Source: JAWXBA01 sp048499805 (lineage in GTDB: Bacteria; Gemmatimonadota; Gemmatimonadetes; Gemmatimonadales; GWC2-71-9). Taken from it: a DNA stretch of 64,000 bases. The stretch covers positions 1-64,000 of the forward strand of contig JASNZF010000007.1 in assembly GCA_048499805.1 (NCBI GenBank), given 5' to 3'. Both the position numbers and the translations under genes were made by a program. Shown in pieces: positions 28,027 through 35,027 of the stretch. Under the pieces are notes generated by a model, which saw only the letters and a program-made list of their open reading frames with translations, was not told the DNA's origin and made no database searches. The first letter of the stretch is position 1. The number at the start of each line of letters is the position of its first letter.

Positions 28027-28051
28027 AAAAACGGCGCCCCGAGGGACGCCG
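28027..28051 (-). terminator. rho-independent terminator of tRNA-Leu
   Basis: On the minus strand CGGCGTCCC pairs with GGGGCGCCG, and the stem is followed immediately by TTTTT. It lies 10 nt after the tRNA-Leu 3' end. Confidence 0.75.
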
Positions 28052-28061
28052 CTTCCGTTCA

Positions 28062-28144
28062 TGCCCGAGGCGAGACTCGAACTCGCATGGGGTTGCCCCC
28101 GGCGGATTTTGAGTCCGCTGCGTCTGCCATTTCGCCACTCGGGC
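28062..28144 (-). tRNA. tRNA-Leu (anticodon CAA)
   Basis: The 83-nt class II cloverleaf is on the minus strand. Its acceptor stem is GCCCGAG/CTCGGGC, the anticodon arm is GCGGA-CTCAAAA-TCCGC with anticodon CAA, and the variable arm (GGGGGCAACCCC) is long, as in tRNA-Leu. The discriminator base is A, required by leucyl-tRNA synthetase. CCA is not encoded. Confidence 0.95.
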
Positions 28145-28152
28145 CGCGCCCA

Positions 28153-28181
28153 AAGTTCGACCCACCGAGCCGTGGTGGCAA
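28153..28181 (-). promoter_or_regulatory. possible promoter of tRNA-Leu
   Basis: TTGCCA (28176-28181) and GAACTT (28153-28158) are 17 nt apart on the minus strand, 8 nt before the tRNA. The -10 is a weak match, so the call rests on position and the -35. Confidence 0.35.
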
Positions 28182-28246
28182 GGGTGGGATCGAGGTCCCG
28201 CCCGCCAGACCGAGACTGGTGTTCGGGATGGTCCAGGGATGGGAAG

Positions 28247-28505
28247 CCACGGATGACACGGAGGACACGGATTTGGTCGGGGGCTGGATCGGTTCCGTGA
28301 TCGATTGACAACGGTGGCTTCTGGTGAACAACAGGTCCCAGCGGATTCCACATGGAGCGGCGGCCGCGGGCTGGGCCGGCCCGGCCCCCACGGAATCGGG
28401 GGCCGACAGGACTTGCTGTTTACAATCGACCAGCGCGACCCCTCCGGTCGGGAAACGATCCCGGCGTGGTGTCGGAACAATCCGTCGAATCCGTGCCATC
28501 CGTGG
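28247..28505. repeat. 259-bp element bounded by inverted iterated CACGGAT repeats (copy A)
   Basis: The left end carries CCACGGATG, ACACGGAGG and ACACGGATT. The right end carries the inverted AATCCGT, GAATCCGTG and CATCCGTGG. No coding frame is supported inside. It lies 93 bp upstream of ppa. Copy B lies just downstream of ppa. Confidence 0.7.
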
Positions 28506-28598
28506 CTGGCAATTGCCGATCCTCGCGAACCACCGTCTCCGCCGGTCGCGCAGGTCCGCCCACATTATCTTTGACCCTCCCCCAACCTGAACGGCCCC

Positions 28599-29150
28599 AT
28601 GGTCGTCCCCCGGCTGCACCCCTGGCATGACGTCCCGACCGGCCCCGATGTTCCCAACGTCCTCACCGCCGTGGTCGAGATCCCCCGCTACGAACGCAAC
28701 AAGTACGAGCTCGACAAGACCCTCGGCCTCTACCGCCTCGACCGGGTCCTCTACAGCGCGGTCCACTACCCCGGCGACTACGGCTTCCTGCCCAGGACCC
28801 TCGGCGAGGACAACGACCCCCTCGACATCATGGTCATCATGACCCGGCCCACCTTCACTGGCTGCCTCGTGGACGTGCGCCCCGTCGGCGTCTTCCGGCT
28901 GGTGGACCGCGGCGAGGCCGACGAGAAGATCATCGCCGTGCCGCTGCAGGATCCGTACAGTGAGGGCATCGAGGAGCTCGACGATGTCCCCGCCCACCTG
29001 CTGCGCGAGGTGGAGCACTTCTTCCGGGTCTACAAGGATCTCGAGGGCAAGGGCGGGGTGGAGTCGAAGGGCTTCGAGGACCGGGCGGCGGCGCTTGCCG
29101 TGATCCAGGAGTGCGTGGCGCGCTACGCGGAGACGTATCCAGATCGGTAG
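28599..29150 (+). CDS. ppa: inorganic pyrophosphatase (family I)
   Basis: Hydrolyses pyrophosphate, pulling biosynthetic reactions forward. The 183-aa protein has VEIPRYERNKYELDK, HYPGDYGFLPRTL and the metal-binding signature GEDNDPLDIMV, plus the C-terminal YKDLEGKG. It starts with ATG 28599 and is the only plus-strand gene for several kilobases. It is isolated between two copies of an inverted-repeat element. Confidence 0.95.
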   Translation: MVVPRLHPWHDVPTGPDVPNVLTAVVEIPRYERNKYELDKTLGLYRLDRVLYSAVHYPGDYGFLPRTLGEDNDPLDIMVIMTRPTFTGCLVDVRPVGVFRLVDRGEADEKIIAVPLQDPYSEGIEELDDVPAHLLREVEHFFRVYKDLEGKGGVESKGFEDRAAALAVIQECVARYAETYPDR

Positions 29151-29174
29151 GATGGTAGGCCGGAAGGACCGTGG

Positions 29175-29392
29175 CCACGGATTGCACGGATTGACACGGA
29201 TTGGCCGGGGGCCGCCAGAGGAGACAACGGCCCTCCCCCTCCAGCCCCAATCAACACAAAAGGCCAGGCGCGTGCGGAGCCCAGGGGGGAGTGAAGTTCA
29301 CAACCACCAAGGCACCAACTCTGCCGAGGCGATGCTGCCGGCCAGCCACTGAGCAATCCGTGCAATGTTGTTCAAATCCGTGTAATCCGTGG
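29175..29392. repeat. 218-bp element bounded by inverted iterated CACGGAT repeats (copy B)
   Basis: The left end reads CCACGGATT, GCACGGATT, GACACGGATT. The right end carries inverted AATCCGTGC, AAATCCGTG and TAATCCGTGG. The interior differs from copy A and includes ACAACCACCAAGGCACCA. It begins 24 bp after the ppa stop. Confidence 0.7.
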
Positions 29393-29445
29393 ATTCCCTT
29401 CGAATATCCGCCTCTGCGCAAGGATCGAACCCAGCACACCAATCG

Positions 29446-30081
29446 TCAGAACCGCTCCTCACCCCGCATGGCCACCGGCGGCCCCAGCACCTCGCGCCAG
29501 ATGATCGCCTGTCGCAGCCGCGCCATCCGCGCGGTCGGCGGCGGTGACTCGGCCACGGCGGCCACCACCTGCGGCTGCCGGATCCGGGCGTCGAACCGAT
29601 CGTGGTCTGCCTTGGTCAACGCCTTGCTCCGCACGTCGGCGTACTTCATCCGGCGCCGCTGCAACTCCTCCTGGTCACCACCGAGGATGATGACCTCGCG
29701 CTCGGGACGCTCGAAGTTGGAGAGGTCCTCGCGACTCGCCACCTCGGGGCGGTAGTCGGTCAGCGCCTCCACCTCCTCGACCTCCGCCATCCCGGTGTCC
29801 CAGCTCCCCCGCTGTTCCGGTTCGGGCTCCGGGGGGGGCAGCTGGGACATCGGATCCAGCGCCCGCTCCATCTCGCGCAGGATCTGCTCGAGCCGACTCC
29901 CCTCCCGCTGGCTCGGATCCCCCGCGGCGGGGCGCCGGGTCGGCACCTCCGCCCGCGGGCTGGACGGCCGCTGGACCGGCGGCCGTCCCTTCCCCTTCTG
30001 CTGCCGCTTCTTCGCCTCGCCGAGGATCGAGAAGACCCACCAGACCAGGGCCAGGAGGGCAAACGGCCCGATGTCACCCAT
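29446..30081 (-). CDS. membrane-anchored protein of unknown function, linked to floA
   Basis: The 211-aa product has one N-terminal membrane helix (about 6-21, FALLALVWWVFSILGE). A basic Lys/Arg/Pro-rich linker and an acidic cytosolic region follow, ending in a helical, Arg-rich C terminus (ARMARLRQAIIWREVLGPP). I recognise no family. It starts 12 nt after the floA stop, so it is probably cotranscribed with floA and may act at the same membrane domains; that is inference from position only. Confidence 0.7.
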   Translation of the reverse strand: MGDIGPFALLALVWWVFSILGEAKKRQQKGKGRPPVQRPSSPRAEVPTRRPAAGDPSQREGSRLEQILREMERALDPMSQLPPPEPEPEQRGSWDTGMAEVEEVEALTDYRPEVASREDLSNFERPEREVIILGGDQEELQRRRMKYADVRSKALTKADHDRFDARIRQPQVVAAVAESPPPTARMARLRQAIIWREVLGPPVAMRGEERF

Positions 30082-30093
30082 CGCGGTGCCCCG

Positions 30094-31095
30094 CTAGCCC
30101 AGCGGGGTGGTCGAGGGGCCCTCGGAATCGCCGGCGATCGACTTCCGCATCTCCGTGTCGGCCTCGATGTTCTTGTAGCGCTGGTAGTCCATCACTCCCA
30201 GGTGCCCGGCCCGGAACGCCTCCGCGATCGCCATCGGGATCTGCGCCTCGGCGGCAATCAGCTTGGCCCGCTGGCTCTGGGTCTCGGCCTTGAACTCCTG
30301 CTCCATCGCCACCGCCAGCGCCCGGCGCTCCTCCGCCTTGGCCTGGGCGATCCGCTTGTCCGCCTCGGCCTGGTCGGTCTGCAGCTCGGCGCCGATGTTC
30401 TTGCCGACATCGACGTCGGCAATGTCGATCGAGAGGATCTCGAACGCCGTCCCGGCGTCGAGCCCCTTGGCCAGCACCGTCTTGGAGATCATGTCGGGGT
30501 TCTCGAGCACCGCCTTGTGCGATGCCGCCGAGCCGATCGTGCTCACGATCCCCTCGCCGACCCGCGCCAGGATCGTCTCCTCGCCGGCGCCACCGACCAG
30601 CCGGTTCACGTTGGCGCGCACCGTCACCCGCGCCAGGGCCAGGAGCTGGATGCCGTCCTTGGCCATCGCGGCCACCTTGGGCGTGGTGATCACCTTCGGG
30701 TTGACGCTGACCTGCACCGCCTCAAAGACGTCTCGGCCGGCCAGGTCAATCGCCGTCGCCTGCCGGAAGTCGAGCGGGATCCCGGCCTTGTCCGCCGAGA
30801 TCAGCGAGTTCACCACCCGCTGGACGTTGCCGCCCGAGAGGAAGTGTGCCTCGAGCGCGTCGATGTTGAGCGACAACCCCGCCTTGGTGGCGGTGATCAG
30901 CGGATCGACGATCCGGGCCGGATCCACCTTCCGGAACCGCATCCCGAAGAGGGTCATGAAGCTGACCCGCACCCCGCTGGCCCACGCCCGGATCCAGAGC
31001 CCGATGGGGATGAACCGGAAGAAGATGACCACGAAGAGGATGCCGAGGACGGCAAGCCCGAGGAATAGGGCGGGACCAAGTTCTTCGATCGGCAC
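30094..31095 (-). CDS. floA: flotillin-like protein FloA
   Basis: Scaffold of functional membrane microdomains. The 333-aa protein has an N-terminal membrane hairpin (about 7-38) and the FloA-specific stretch MTLFGMRFRKVDPARIVDPLI. It also has the SPFH-like domain (INIDALEAHFLSGGNVQRVV-type region) and an Ala/Glu-rich coiled coil (about 235-290). Downstream of nfeD, as in many bacteria where NfeD and flotillin genes are paired. Confidence 0.92.
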   Translation of the reverse strand: MPIEELGPALFLGLAVLGILFVVIFFRFIPIGLWIRAWASGVRVSFMTLFGMRFRKVDPARIVDPLITATKAGLSLNIDALEAHFLSGGNVQRVVNSLISADKAGIPLDFRQATAIDLAGRDVFEAVQVSVNPKVITTPKVAAMAKDGIQLLALARVTVRANVNRLVGGAGEETILARVGEGIVSTIGSAASHKAVLENPDMISKTVLAKGLDAGTAFEILSIDIADVDVGKNIGAELQTDQAEADKRIAQAKAEERRALAVAMEQEFKAETQSQRAKLIAAEAQIPMAIAEAFRAGHLGVMDYQRYKNIEADTEMRKSIAGDSEGPSTTPLG

Positions 31096-31110
31096 GTTGT
31101 GCTCCGAAAA

Positions 31111-31215
31111 AGTGAGAAGTGAGAAGCGGGAAGCAAGCAGTCGGGGGCTGGGGACTGGGAACTAGGGGCTAGGGATATCCTCCATCCCGCAGCCCTGCGG
31201 CCCCCCTGCCCCGCT
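31111..31215. repeat. heptamer array facing an inverted octamer array
   Basis: From 31111 the sequence keeps a 7-nt period (AGTGAGA, AGTGAGA, AGCGGGA, then GGGACTG/CTAGGGA units to about 31176). From about 31183 to 31215 it carries CCCTGCCC/CCGCTGCC units, the inverse of the CAGCGGGG octamer. It fills the nfeD-floA gap. Confidence 0.7.
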
Positions 31216-31220
31216 GCCCC

Positions 31221-32537
31221 CTACCCTGCCCGCACGATCAACCGGTACCCCTCCGACCGCATCACCTTCACGGTCGCGCCGGCCTTCACGAACTCGCCTT
31301 CGGTGACCACGTCCACCCGTTCCCCCTCGACCTCGGCGGTGCCGCTGGGGCGGAGGTCGGTCAGCGCCTTGCCGGCCTTGCCGATGAGGTCGGCCCGCAC
31401 CGGCGCCGAGATGAACCCTTCCGAGGCATGGGTGGCGCTCTTGAGGAACAGGCCGGTGAACCGGCTGCTGTTCGGCAGGTGGCGCAACCAGGCGATGAAC
31501 ACCGCTGCGGTGATGATGATACTGGCACCGAGGACCGCGCCAGCCTGCATGAAGTCGGTCATGGTGGGCAGGTTCCCAACGAGGGCCAGCACAACGCTGG
31601 CCGCAACCAGCAAGATACCCAGGATGCCAGCCACCCCGAAGCCCGGCAGGAGGAAGACCTCGATCCCGATCGCCACCGCACCGAGCCCCAGCATGAGGAC
31701 TTCCTCCCACCCCGCCAGGCCCAGGAGGAGGTGGGAGCCGAAGAAGGCGCCCAGCGAGGCGAGGCTGAGCAGCCCTCCCAGCCCGAACGCCCCGCTCTTG
31801 ATCTCGAAGACCAGCCCCAGCATCCCGATGGAGAGGAGGAGCGGCGAGACCAGGGGGCTGGTCAGGAACCGCACGACCTGCTCGGCCCAGTTGACCGGCA
31901 CCTCGGTGATCGAAGCGCCCGGCAGGCCGGCCGCGGTGAGCATCTGGTCCAGCGACTCGGCCTTCCCCCGCGCGAACCCGGTCTCCAGCGCCTCCTCGGC
32001 GCTCAGGGTGAGCAGCTGGCCGGCCGGCTTGATACCGGGGATGTCGATGGTCTCGTCCACCATGCCCTCGGCGAGCCGGGGGTCGAGTCCGTTGGCTTCC
32101 GCCAGGGAGCGGAAGGCGGCCCGCATCGCGGAGACGATCTTCTCCGACCCCTTGGTCCCCTGCCCGTCCACTGGCGTCGCGGCACCCAGTACCCCGATCG
32201 GGCTGATCCAGATCCCGCTGGAAGCGGCCAGCGCCACCATCGCCCCGGCACTGTAGGCGCGCGGATTCACGAAGGCGTAGACCGGGATCGTCGCCCCCCG
32301 GATGGCATCCACCATCCGCTCGGCGGCATCGACCCGGCCGCCCGGCGTGTCGATGTCCAGGACGATCGCGGCTGCACCCGCGGCCTCTGCCTCCGCAACG
32401 GCCCGGGCCACATACGGCGCCAGGCCGTTCTCGATCGTCCCGGTGATGGGGATCCGGTAGACCACCGGACCCTGCGCCGCGAGAGGTGCCGCGGCGACCA
32501 GCGACAGGAGGATCCCCCGCCAATGCCAATTCCTCAT
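31221..32537 (-). CDS. NfeD-family membrane-bound serine protease (long form)
   Basis: The 438-aa protein has a signal peptide ending in AAQ and a ClpP-like protease domain. This carries DIDTPGGRVDAAERMV and the catalytic Ser in NPRAYSAGAMVALAA, with a Lys further on. Four to five membrane helices (about 225-345) and a C-terminal OB-fold NfeD domain (SGTAEVEGERVDVVTEGEFV) follow. ATG 32537 is chosen because GGAAGGA precedes it; the GTG 18 nt upstream overlaps that site. It pairs with floA. Confidence 0.92.
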   Translation of the reverse strand: MRNWHWRGILLSLVAAAPLAAQGPVVYRIPITGTIENGLAPYVARAVAEAEAAGAAAIVLDIDTPGGRVDAAERMVDAIRGATIPVYAFVNPRAYSAGAMVALAASSGIWISPIGVLGAATPVDGQGTKGSEKIVSAMRAAFRSLAEANGLDPRLAEGMVDETIDIPGIKPAGQLLTLSAEEALETGFARGKAESLDQMLTAAGLPGASITEVPVNWAEQVVRFLTSPLVSPLLLSIGMLGLVFEIKSGAFGLGGLLSLASLGAFFGSHLLLGLAGWEEVLMLGLGAVAIGIEVFLLPGFGVAGILGILLVAASVVLALVGNLPTMTDFMQAGAVLGASIIITAAVFIAWLRHLPNSSRFTGLFLKSATHASEGFISAPVRADLIGKAGKALTDLRPSGTAEVEGERVDVVTEGEFVKAGATVKVMRSEGYRLIVRAG

Positions 32538-32604
32538 GATTTCGGTTCCTTCCACAGCCTGGGCAGTGTGCGTCGGTGCCAGCGGACGCCGACCATACGA
32601 GAGC

Positions 32605-32628
32605 GGGGGCTGGCTTGTGCCAACCCCC
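32605..32628 (-). terminator. hairpin between the Spy-like gene and nfeD
   Basis: GGGGGTTGGC and GCCAGCCCCC form a 10-bp stem with one G-T pair and a 4-nt loop, 30 nt after the stop at 32658. No U-run follows, so termination is uncertain. Confidence 0.4.
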
Positions 32629-32657
32629 GTCGTCGCAATCTGAAACCTCCGATCACT

Positions 32658-33161
32658 TCACGGACGAACCGTATCGGGCGGTCTCTGCATGCGGACATCC
32701 TGCGCGCGAGTCATCATCCGGTCGCGGATGAGGAGGAATTGCGCCTGCTGCACCGGAGTGAGCACGGTTCCCAGCTCCCGAATCTCGTCCTTGGCGGCCT
32801 GGGCGAATGCCACGCGCAGGGTGGTCAGCCGATCCAGCAGGCGGCTCAGGCTGTCGACCTGGGCTGCCACACCCGGGCGGAGTTGGTCGCGGAGCGCCTG
32901 TTGGGCAGCCCGCTCCTCCCGCTCCATCCCACGGCGCCGCTCGGCCGAGGCCTCGAGGATCCGCCGCATCCGGACCGCTTGTTCATCGGAGAGGGCAAGT
33001 TCGGCCTGGAGCTGGGCCGCGAAGCGCTCCTCCACCATCTGGCGGAGCCGCTCGGCATTGGGGCGTCCCCCCCCACCGACCTGGGCGTTCACCACCGGAG
33101 GCGCCACGAGCAGCAGCCCCAGGCCCAGGAGGGAAAGGAATCGATTGCGTCGGGTGGTCAT
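32658..33161 (-). CDS. exported Spy/CpxP-like helical protein
   Basis: The 167-aa product has a signal peptide (FLSLLGLGLLLVAPPVVNAQ). The all-helical mature part has two LTxxQ-like elements (LSDEQAVRMRRI and LTPVQQAQFLLI), the pattern of periplasmic Spy/CpxP and Zra-type stress chaperones. It is third in an operon with an ECF sigma factor and its anti-sigma factor, 3 nt after the anti-sigma gene. A role in sensing envelope stress for that pair is inferred from position. Confidence 0.75.
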   Translation of the reverse strand: MTTRRNRFLSLLGLGLLLVAPPVVNAQVGGGGRPNAERLRQMVEERFAAQLQAELALSDEQAVRMRRILEASAERRRGMEREERAAQQALRDQLRPGVAAQVDSLSRLLDRLTTLRVAFAQAAKDEIRELGTVLTPVQQAQFLLIRDRMMTRAQDVRMQRPPDTVRP

Positions 33162-33164
33162 GAC

Positions 33165-33686
33165 TCAGTCCTCCATGCTGCTCAGGAGCAGCTCCAGTTC
33201 TTCGGCCGACAAGTCGCCGAGGGACTCCGGGGTTTCCAGGGTGCGGAAGGCGACGGCAGGCGCCTCGGGCACCAGTTCCAGCATGGCCTCCAGCTCCGCT
33301 GGGGTCAGGTCATCCAGCTCATGCAGGACCGCGGCGAGCGCCGGTGCATTTGCTTCGGTCGGCACGTTTCTTGGCATGCCGCCCCAGATCATGAGGGACA
33401 GGCTGGCGGCGATCGCCAACGGCCAGGCCAGTCGGCGCCACGGCACCCGTCGCGGGGACGCGGCCGGAGGCGCCACTTCCAGCCGGGCAGTCACCCCTTC
33501 GATAAGCCGGGTCACGTCGACCTGCTGGCTCAACGCGATCCCGTGCGTGGCCGCGGCCCGCACCAGTTCCCACTCCTGCTGACACGAGGAGCACTCCGCC
33601 AGGTGGGCGGCGTCGTCCCGGGTCCAGGCGGCCCGGCCGCGAGCCACGTCGGGCATCCGGTCGGAGAGCCGTTCGCAATCCATCAT
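33165..33686 (-). CDS. zinc-finger transmembrane anti-sigma factor
   Basis: The 173-aa protein starts with a zinc-binding anti-sigma motif, HxxxCxxC (H28, C32, C35 in HLAECSSC). One membrane helix is at about 86-104 (PLAIAASLSLMIWGG). The exported tail repeats acidic LTPAELEAML-type and LSAEELELLL elements. ATG 33686 shares ATGA with the sigma factor gene, the usual coupled arrangement. Confidence 0.85.
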   Translation of the reverse strand: MMDCERLSDRMPDVARGRAAWTRDDAAHLAECSSCQQEWELVRAAATHGIALSQQVDVTRLIEGVTARLEVAPPAASPRRVPWRRLAWPLAIAASLSLMIWGGMPRNVPTEANAPALAAVLHELDDLTPAELEAMLELVPEAPAVAFRTLETPESLGDLSAEELELLLSSMED

Positions 33687-34240
33687 TGTGCCATCGCCTC
33701 CTTCAACCGCTTGACCGCATGGTGGTAATGGACCCGGGCCGCGCCCGGGGTCGTGCCGAGGGACTCCGCGATTTCCTCGTAGGGGAGTCCCTGCTGCGCC
33801 CGGAGCAGGAATACGTCCCGCTGCTTCGGGGGGAGCTGCTCCAGGGCGGCGTTCAAGGCGCTCTCGGCCTCGCTGGCCTCGGCCTCCCCCAACGGGTCCG
33901 CCTGGTCCGGGATGTCCTGATCGTCGATCGAGAGCACCACCCCGCGCCGGCGGCCCCGGCGGTGCAGGTCGCGCGCGGCGTTGGCCGCGATCCGGAACAG
34001 CCACCCCCGGAAGCTCGAGTCGCCGCGGAAGCTGTCAATTCCCCTGAAGGCGCGAAAGAAGGCCTCCTGGAGGACATCATCAACGTCCGAGGAGGGAGCG
34101 CCGAGACCGTATACGAACCGCGCCATGCCGGCCGAGTACCGACGAACCAGGACTCCGGCCGCGGATTCGTCTCCGGCTCGGTAGGCCTCCACGAGGGAAG
34201 CGTCATCCGGCCCAACAGGGTCGATCAAGAGGGCTCCCAT
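33683..34240 (-). CDS. ECF-type RNA polymerase sigma factor
   Basis: The 185-aa protein has region 2 with DVDDVLQEAFFRAFR and FRGWLFRIAANAARDLHRR. Region 4 has LPPKQRDVFLLRAQQGLPYEE followed by IAESLGTTPGAARVHYHHAVKRL. There is no region 1 or 3. ATG 34240 gives the normal N terminus; the frame extends 23 codons upstream without sense. Its promoter lies in the AT-rich region beyond 34241 and may be self-recognised. Confidence 0.93.
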   Translation of the reverse strand: MGALLIDPVGPDDASLVEAYRAGDESAAGVLVRRYSAGMARFVYGLGAPSSDVDDVLQEAFFRAFRGIDSFRGDSSFRGWLFRIAANAARDLHRRGRRRGVVLSIDDQDIPDQADPLGEAEASEAESALNAALEQLPPKQRDVFLLRAQQGLPYEEIAESLGTTPGAARVHYHHAVKRLKEAMAQ

Positions 34241-34469
34241 GCTGGTGAGGAGACGGTCTCCATGGCTGGATGTTAAGTGCCGATGCAGACAATGGATAGC
34301 CCGGCCCACCCACGGGGCCGCCCCAGAAAGCCGGCGCCAAGGCGGCGGAGGGACTTATCGACAATCGCCCAAAAACCAGACATGGCACCCAGCAATAACA
34401 CGATAAACAGGCTCGAATGTGGATCATGTTGGGATTCTTGACAACTCGGCCTCAGCGAGCTGTGCATAG

Positions 34470-34481
34470 TGTTGATTAACA
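34470..34481. repeat. TGTTGATTAACA, copy 1
   Basis: A 12-nt sequence with inverted TGTT/AACA ends. An identical copy lies 73 bp further on (34543-34554), with the parS-like site between them. Confidence 0.75.
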
Positions 34482-34517
34482 GTCTAAACGACGTATCACC
34501 ATTGGTTTAGGATTCAG

Positions 34518-34533
34518 TGTTTCACGTGACATG
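34518..34533. promoter_or_regulatory. parS-like ParB-binding site
   Basis: The 16-mer TGTTTCACGTGACATG matches the widely conserved parS consensus TGTTTCACGTGAAACA at 13 of 16 positions, including the first 12 in a row and the whole TTCACGTGA core. No parA or parB gene is in the window. Confidence 0.5.
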
Positions 34534-34542
34534 TTAACAGCA

Positions 34543-34554
34543 TGTTGATTAACA
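34543..34554. repeat. TGTTGATTAACA, copy 2
   Basis: Identical to the copy at 34470-34481. The palindrome TGTTAACA lies directly before it at 34532-34539. The arrangement looks like an operator array or an origin-associated repeat. Confidence 0.75.
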
Positions 34555-34885
34555 CATCGCTTGAAGTGGAAGGATTATCTGACCCGAGCCATTGATATCT
34601 ACATTGCTTGTGAGAAGCGAGGTTTTCTTACATCAAGGAACTGAACGGGACCATCCCATAGAATCGGTCCCCCCGGCTCTCTACCCTCCAGACTGTGTCC
34701 GAAATCGGACAAGAGGCGTTCCGACTGAAACAGCTCGGGTCTGGAGCTGGTTTCCCGAGGACCAGTCACACCAGGATCGCGCTGGCGGCCCGAAGAGTGG
34801 AAGAGCCTTGCCCTGTCACCATGACACTGCAATTTGCGCCAACGGCCGTCCTGAGGCGACTCGTGGCCTCCTCCACAATTCCGAT

Positions 34886-34891
34886 TATACT
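34886..34891 (+). promoter_or_regulatory. possible -10 box for the M16 peptidase operon
   Basis: TATACT lies about 135 nt before the first M16 start codon. No convincing -35 is found at 16-18 nt. A CGGGG/CCCCG hairpin (34895-34913) would fall at the start of the transcript. Confidence 0.3.
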
Positions 34892-35027
34892 AGTCGGGGT
34901 TTTTCCGCCCCGTGTCCAACCCGTGCCACCCGGGGGGTGGCTAGATTCCCATGGTGCGAAACACCCCCTTGCCGATCGACGTAGAACCGAACACGTCCCC
35001 GCGACCGATCCCAAACCTGAAGGAATA

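Larger units (their letters stand above)
34241..35027. other. 787-nt AT-rich non-coding region between divergent operons
   Basis: No gene is supported. The centre (about 34350-34600) is far richer in A and T than anything else in the window. It contains the parS-like site, twin TGTTGATTAACA repeats, the palindrome TGTTAACA (34532-34539) and three 8-of-9 matches to the DnaA box (34355-34363, 34418-34426, 34461-34469). It must also hold the promoters of the sigma-factor operon and of the M16 peptidase operon. Confidence 0.7.

Noticed and set aside
32610..32640. Sigma54-type promoter (TGGCAC) before nfeD
   Set aside because: The -12 GC element is missing at the required spacing, and the sequence is better explained as a hairpin arm.
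34592..34984. 130-codon plus-strand frame in the AT-rich region
   Set aside because: Codon use and composition differ from all real genes here, and there is no ribosome site or recognisable domain. It is better read as leader and regulatory DNA.
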